A stretch of 6,665 bases of DNA, taken from Acidobacteriota bacterium (lineage in GTDB: Bacteria; Acidobacteriota; Vicinamibacteria; Vicinamibacterales; JACQTH01). The position numbers were made by a program, and so were the translations under genes. The stretch is from the NCBI GenBank assembly GCA_016210935.1, contig JACQTH010000270.1:1-6665 (forward strand), read 5' to 3'. The notes beneath the pieces are model-generated. The model saw nothing but the letters and a program-made list of their open reading frames with translations. It had not been told where the DNA came from and did no database searches. Shown in pieces: positions 5,922-6,665 of this stretch (position 1 is the stretch's first letter; every line of letters starts with the position of its first letter).

Positions 5922-6013
5922 ACGCGACGTGACCCGCAGCGTCAAGGCCGACAGGCCGACTCGCCGGCCGGCTGAGCACCTGGCGGCGCGCCAGGCAGCT
6001 CACCCAACAAGAC
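5922..6013 (+). pseudogene. Broken second copy of the XRE regulator gene start
   Basis: This stretch aligns with the first ~27 codons of the intact XRE gene at 4625. It reads RDPQRQ, then after frame correction RLAGRLSTWRRARQLTQQD, against RDPQRQARLAGRLRTLRRGKRFTQQE in the intact copy (shown as two pieces: RDPQRQARLAGRL and RTLRRGKRFTQQE). Three lesions are visible. The ATG is ACG (5922-5924). AGGCCGAC is duplicated in tandem at 5945-5960, shifting the frame so that a TGA follows at 5973. Similarity fades after about 6013, so most of the gene is gone. It diverges from the sialidase remnant, just as the intact copy diverges from mntA. The stretch 6014-6079 shows nothing recognisable. Confidence 0.68.
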
Positions 6014-6079
6014 TGTTTCGCCGATCCTCCATGCTTGCAGGCGCGGTACGAAGTTCGCGCAAGCCCCGCCTAACTGCCG

Positions 6080-6158
6080 CTGCCGGCATTTCGGCAGGTC
6101 CCCCGCCTTACGGAGGCGGCCCGTTAGAGAATCCCGCGCCGGAGGCCGAATCTCCGGC
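6080..6158. repeat. Cluster of three hairpins
   Basis: Three inverted repeats follow one another: CTGCCG/CGGCAG (6080-6097, 6-base loop), CCGCC/GGCGG (6103-6119, 7-base loop) and GCCGGAG/CTCCGGC (6138-6158, 7-base loop). The cluster lies in noncoding DNA after the XRE relic. It could be a structured RNA, a terminator array or a REP-like element; high GC content makes chance stems fairly common. The stretch 6159-6243 shows no gene. Confidence 0.35.
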
Positions 6159-6243
6159 CCGCGCGCCCCTGGCACCAACTCTGCGTGTTGGCCGTACTTC
6201 GAGTTCGCCCGTCTTCCTCCCACGGCATTCCGCTGCTCCGGGC

Positions 6244-6317
6244 AAGGAGGGTTCATAACCTGGCGATCTCGTCTCAGCATCATCAGGATCGGGCTGGCAG
6301 GGCTCGCTCTGCTGGTC
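6244..6317 (+). other. Ribosome binding site and signal-peptide-like stretch without a start codon
   Basis: AAGGAGGG at 6244-6251 is one of the strongest Shine-Dalgarno sequences in the window, yet the codon at start distance (6255) is ATA. The frame from there reads TWRSRLSIIRIGLAGLALLV, a basic then hydrophobic segment like an export signal. This may be the eroded 5' end of the FG-GAP gene whose remnant follows in another frame. It is speculative. Confidence 0.25.
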
Positions 6318-6369
6318 GATGGAGTTCGGCAATTGCAGCGGGAGTTTTGGCTCGAAGCGCGGCACCTAG

Positions 6370-6495
6370 TCAGCCGGGTGGAGCGCTCGGGCCGCCGAGT
6401 TCAACGGCGACGGCCTCACCGATTTCTTCCTTTACAACGCGACGGCCGGCGCGTGGGCACGGGAGACGTATAGGCCCGCCGCGACTCAGCCGTGA
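6370..6495 (+). pseudogene. FG-GAP/VCBS-repeat protein remnant
   Basis: Between a TAG at 6367 and a TGA at 6493 this frame encodes AEFNGDGLTDFFLYNATAGA followed by WARETYRP. EFNGDGLTDFFLYN fits the calcium-binding loop and core of an FG-GAP/VCBS repeat, found in exported beta-propeller proteins. No start codon or complete repeat remains, so it is a decayed fragment. It is frameshifted relative to the possible signal peptide at 6255. Confidence 0.5.
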
Positions 6496-6524
6496 CGGCA
6501 CACGCATGGAGTGAGCATATCTGA

Positions 6525-6665
6525 ATGAGAGCCCTCATCCTGAACGGCGCACTCGCGGGCGACGAGACCCTCGCGCCCATCGAGGGATCGCTCGACGTGG
6601 CGCTGTCCGGCCGTGGATGGGGCGTTGAACGCATCCGTCTCCGGGAACTTCCGATCGCGTATTGC
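6525..6665 (+). CDS. Flavodoxin-fold NAD(P)H-dependent oxidoreductase, N-terminal part (cut by window edge)
   Basis: The first 47 codons of a gene leaving the window. MRALILNGALAGDETLAPIE is the first beta strand and phosphate-binding loop of an FMN-binding flavodoxin-like fold, and the following helix and strand (SLDVALSGRGWGVERIRLRE) fit the same fold. The visible part ends LPIAYC; in this family a Cys-x-x-Cys pair often follows at this point. It would use NAD(P)H and FMN to reduce a quinone, metal or other acceptor in the cytoplasm; the substrate is unknown. GGAG at 6508-6511 is the nearest ribosome binding site, at 13 bases spacing, so initiation may be weak. The remnants just upstream do not form an operon with it. 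Confidence 0.78.
   Translation, partial: MRALILNGALAGDETLAPIEGSLDVALSGRGWGVERIRLRELPIAYC

Noticed and set aside
5779..6003. An N-terminal extension of the sialidase frame to ATG codons at 6003, 5859 or 5856
   Set aside because: The extension crosses the XRE relic and the probable -35/-10 promoter. The GTG at 5778 sits directly before the signal peptide and has a better ribosome binding site.

Overview
The window is GC-rich and its gene content suggests an environmental acidobacterium, most likely of the Vicinamibacteria type. The clues are a TonB-dependent receptor with an N-terminal carboxypeptidase-regulatory-like domain, an N-terminal piece of an Asp-box (sialidase/BNR-like) secreted protein, an FG-GAP/VCBS remnant, and an NAD(P)H-dependent flavodoxin-fold oxidoreductase. 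This assignment comes from recognised protein families, not from any search.

Layout. Positions 1-2373 (minus) hold a TonB-dependent receptor split by a frameshift near 1111 and probably shortened by an internal deletion; its last codons lie beyond the left edge. Positions 2798-3310 (minus) encode a small exported protein with a twin-arginine signal and no family I recognise. Both minus-strand genes are preceded by the same 19-bp sequence, which fits the -24/-12 layout of a sigma-54 promoter. About 105-115 bp further upstream both carry a related 84/85-bp element with conserved ends. The two genes therefore seem to share a duplicated regulatory module.

Positions 3700-4555 (minus) form a two-gene MntA-HepT (MNT-HEPN) toxin-antitoxin operon, antitoxin first, with complete catalytic motifs in both proteins. 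Diverging from it at 4625-5146 (plus) is an XRE-family regulator that looks leaderless. It is a plausible controller of the operon.

Positions 5147-6520 are a gene graveyard. A sialidase-like gene (minus, start near 5778) keeps only about 153 recognisable codons. Divergent from it, at about 5909-6013 (plus), lies a broken second copy of the XRE gene start: its promoter region is retained, but its ATG has become ACG and an 8-bp tandem duplication shifts the frame. Next come three closely spaced hairpins and the remnant of an FG-GAP protein. Intact coding resumes at 6525 with the first 47 codons of a flavodoxin-fold oxidoreductase running off the right edge.

No tRNA, rRNA, CRISPR array, transposase or integrase was found.
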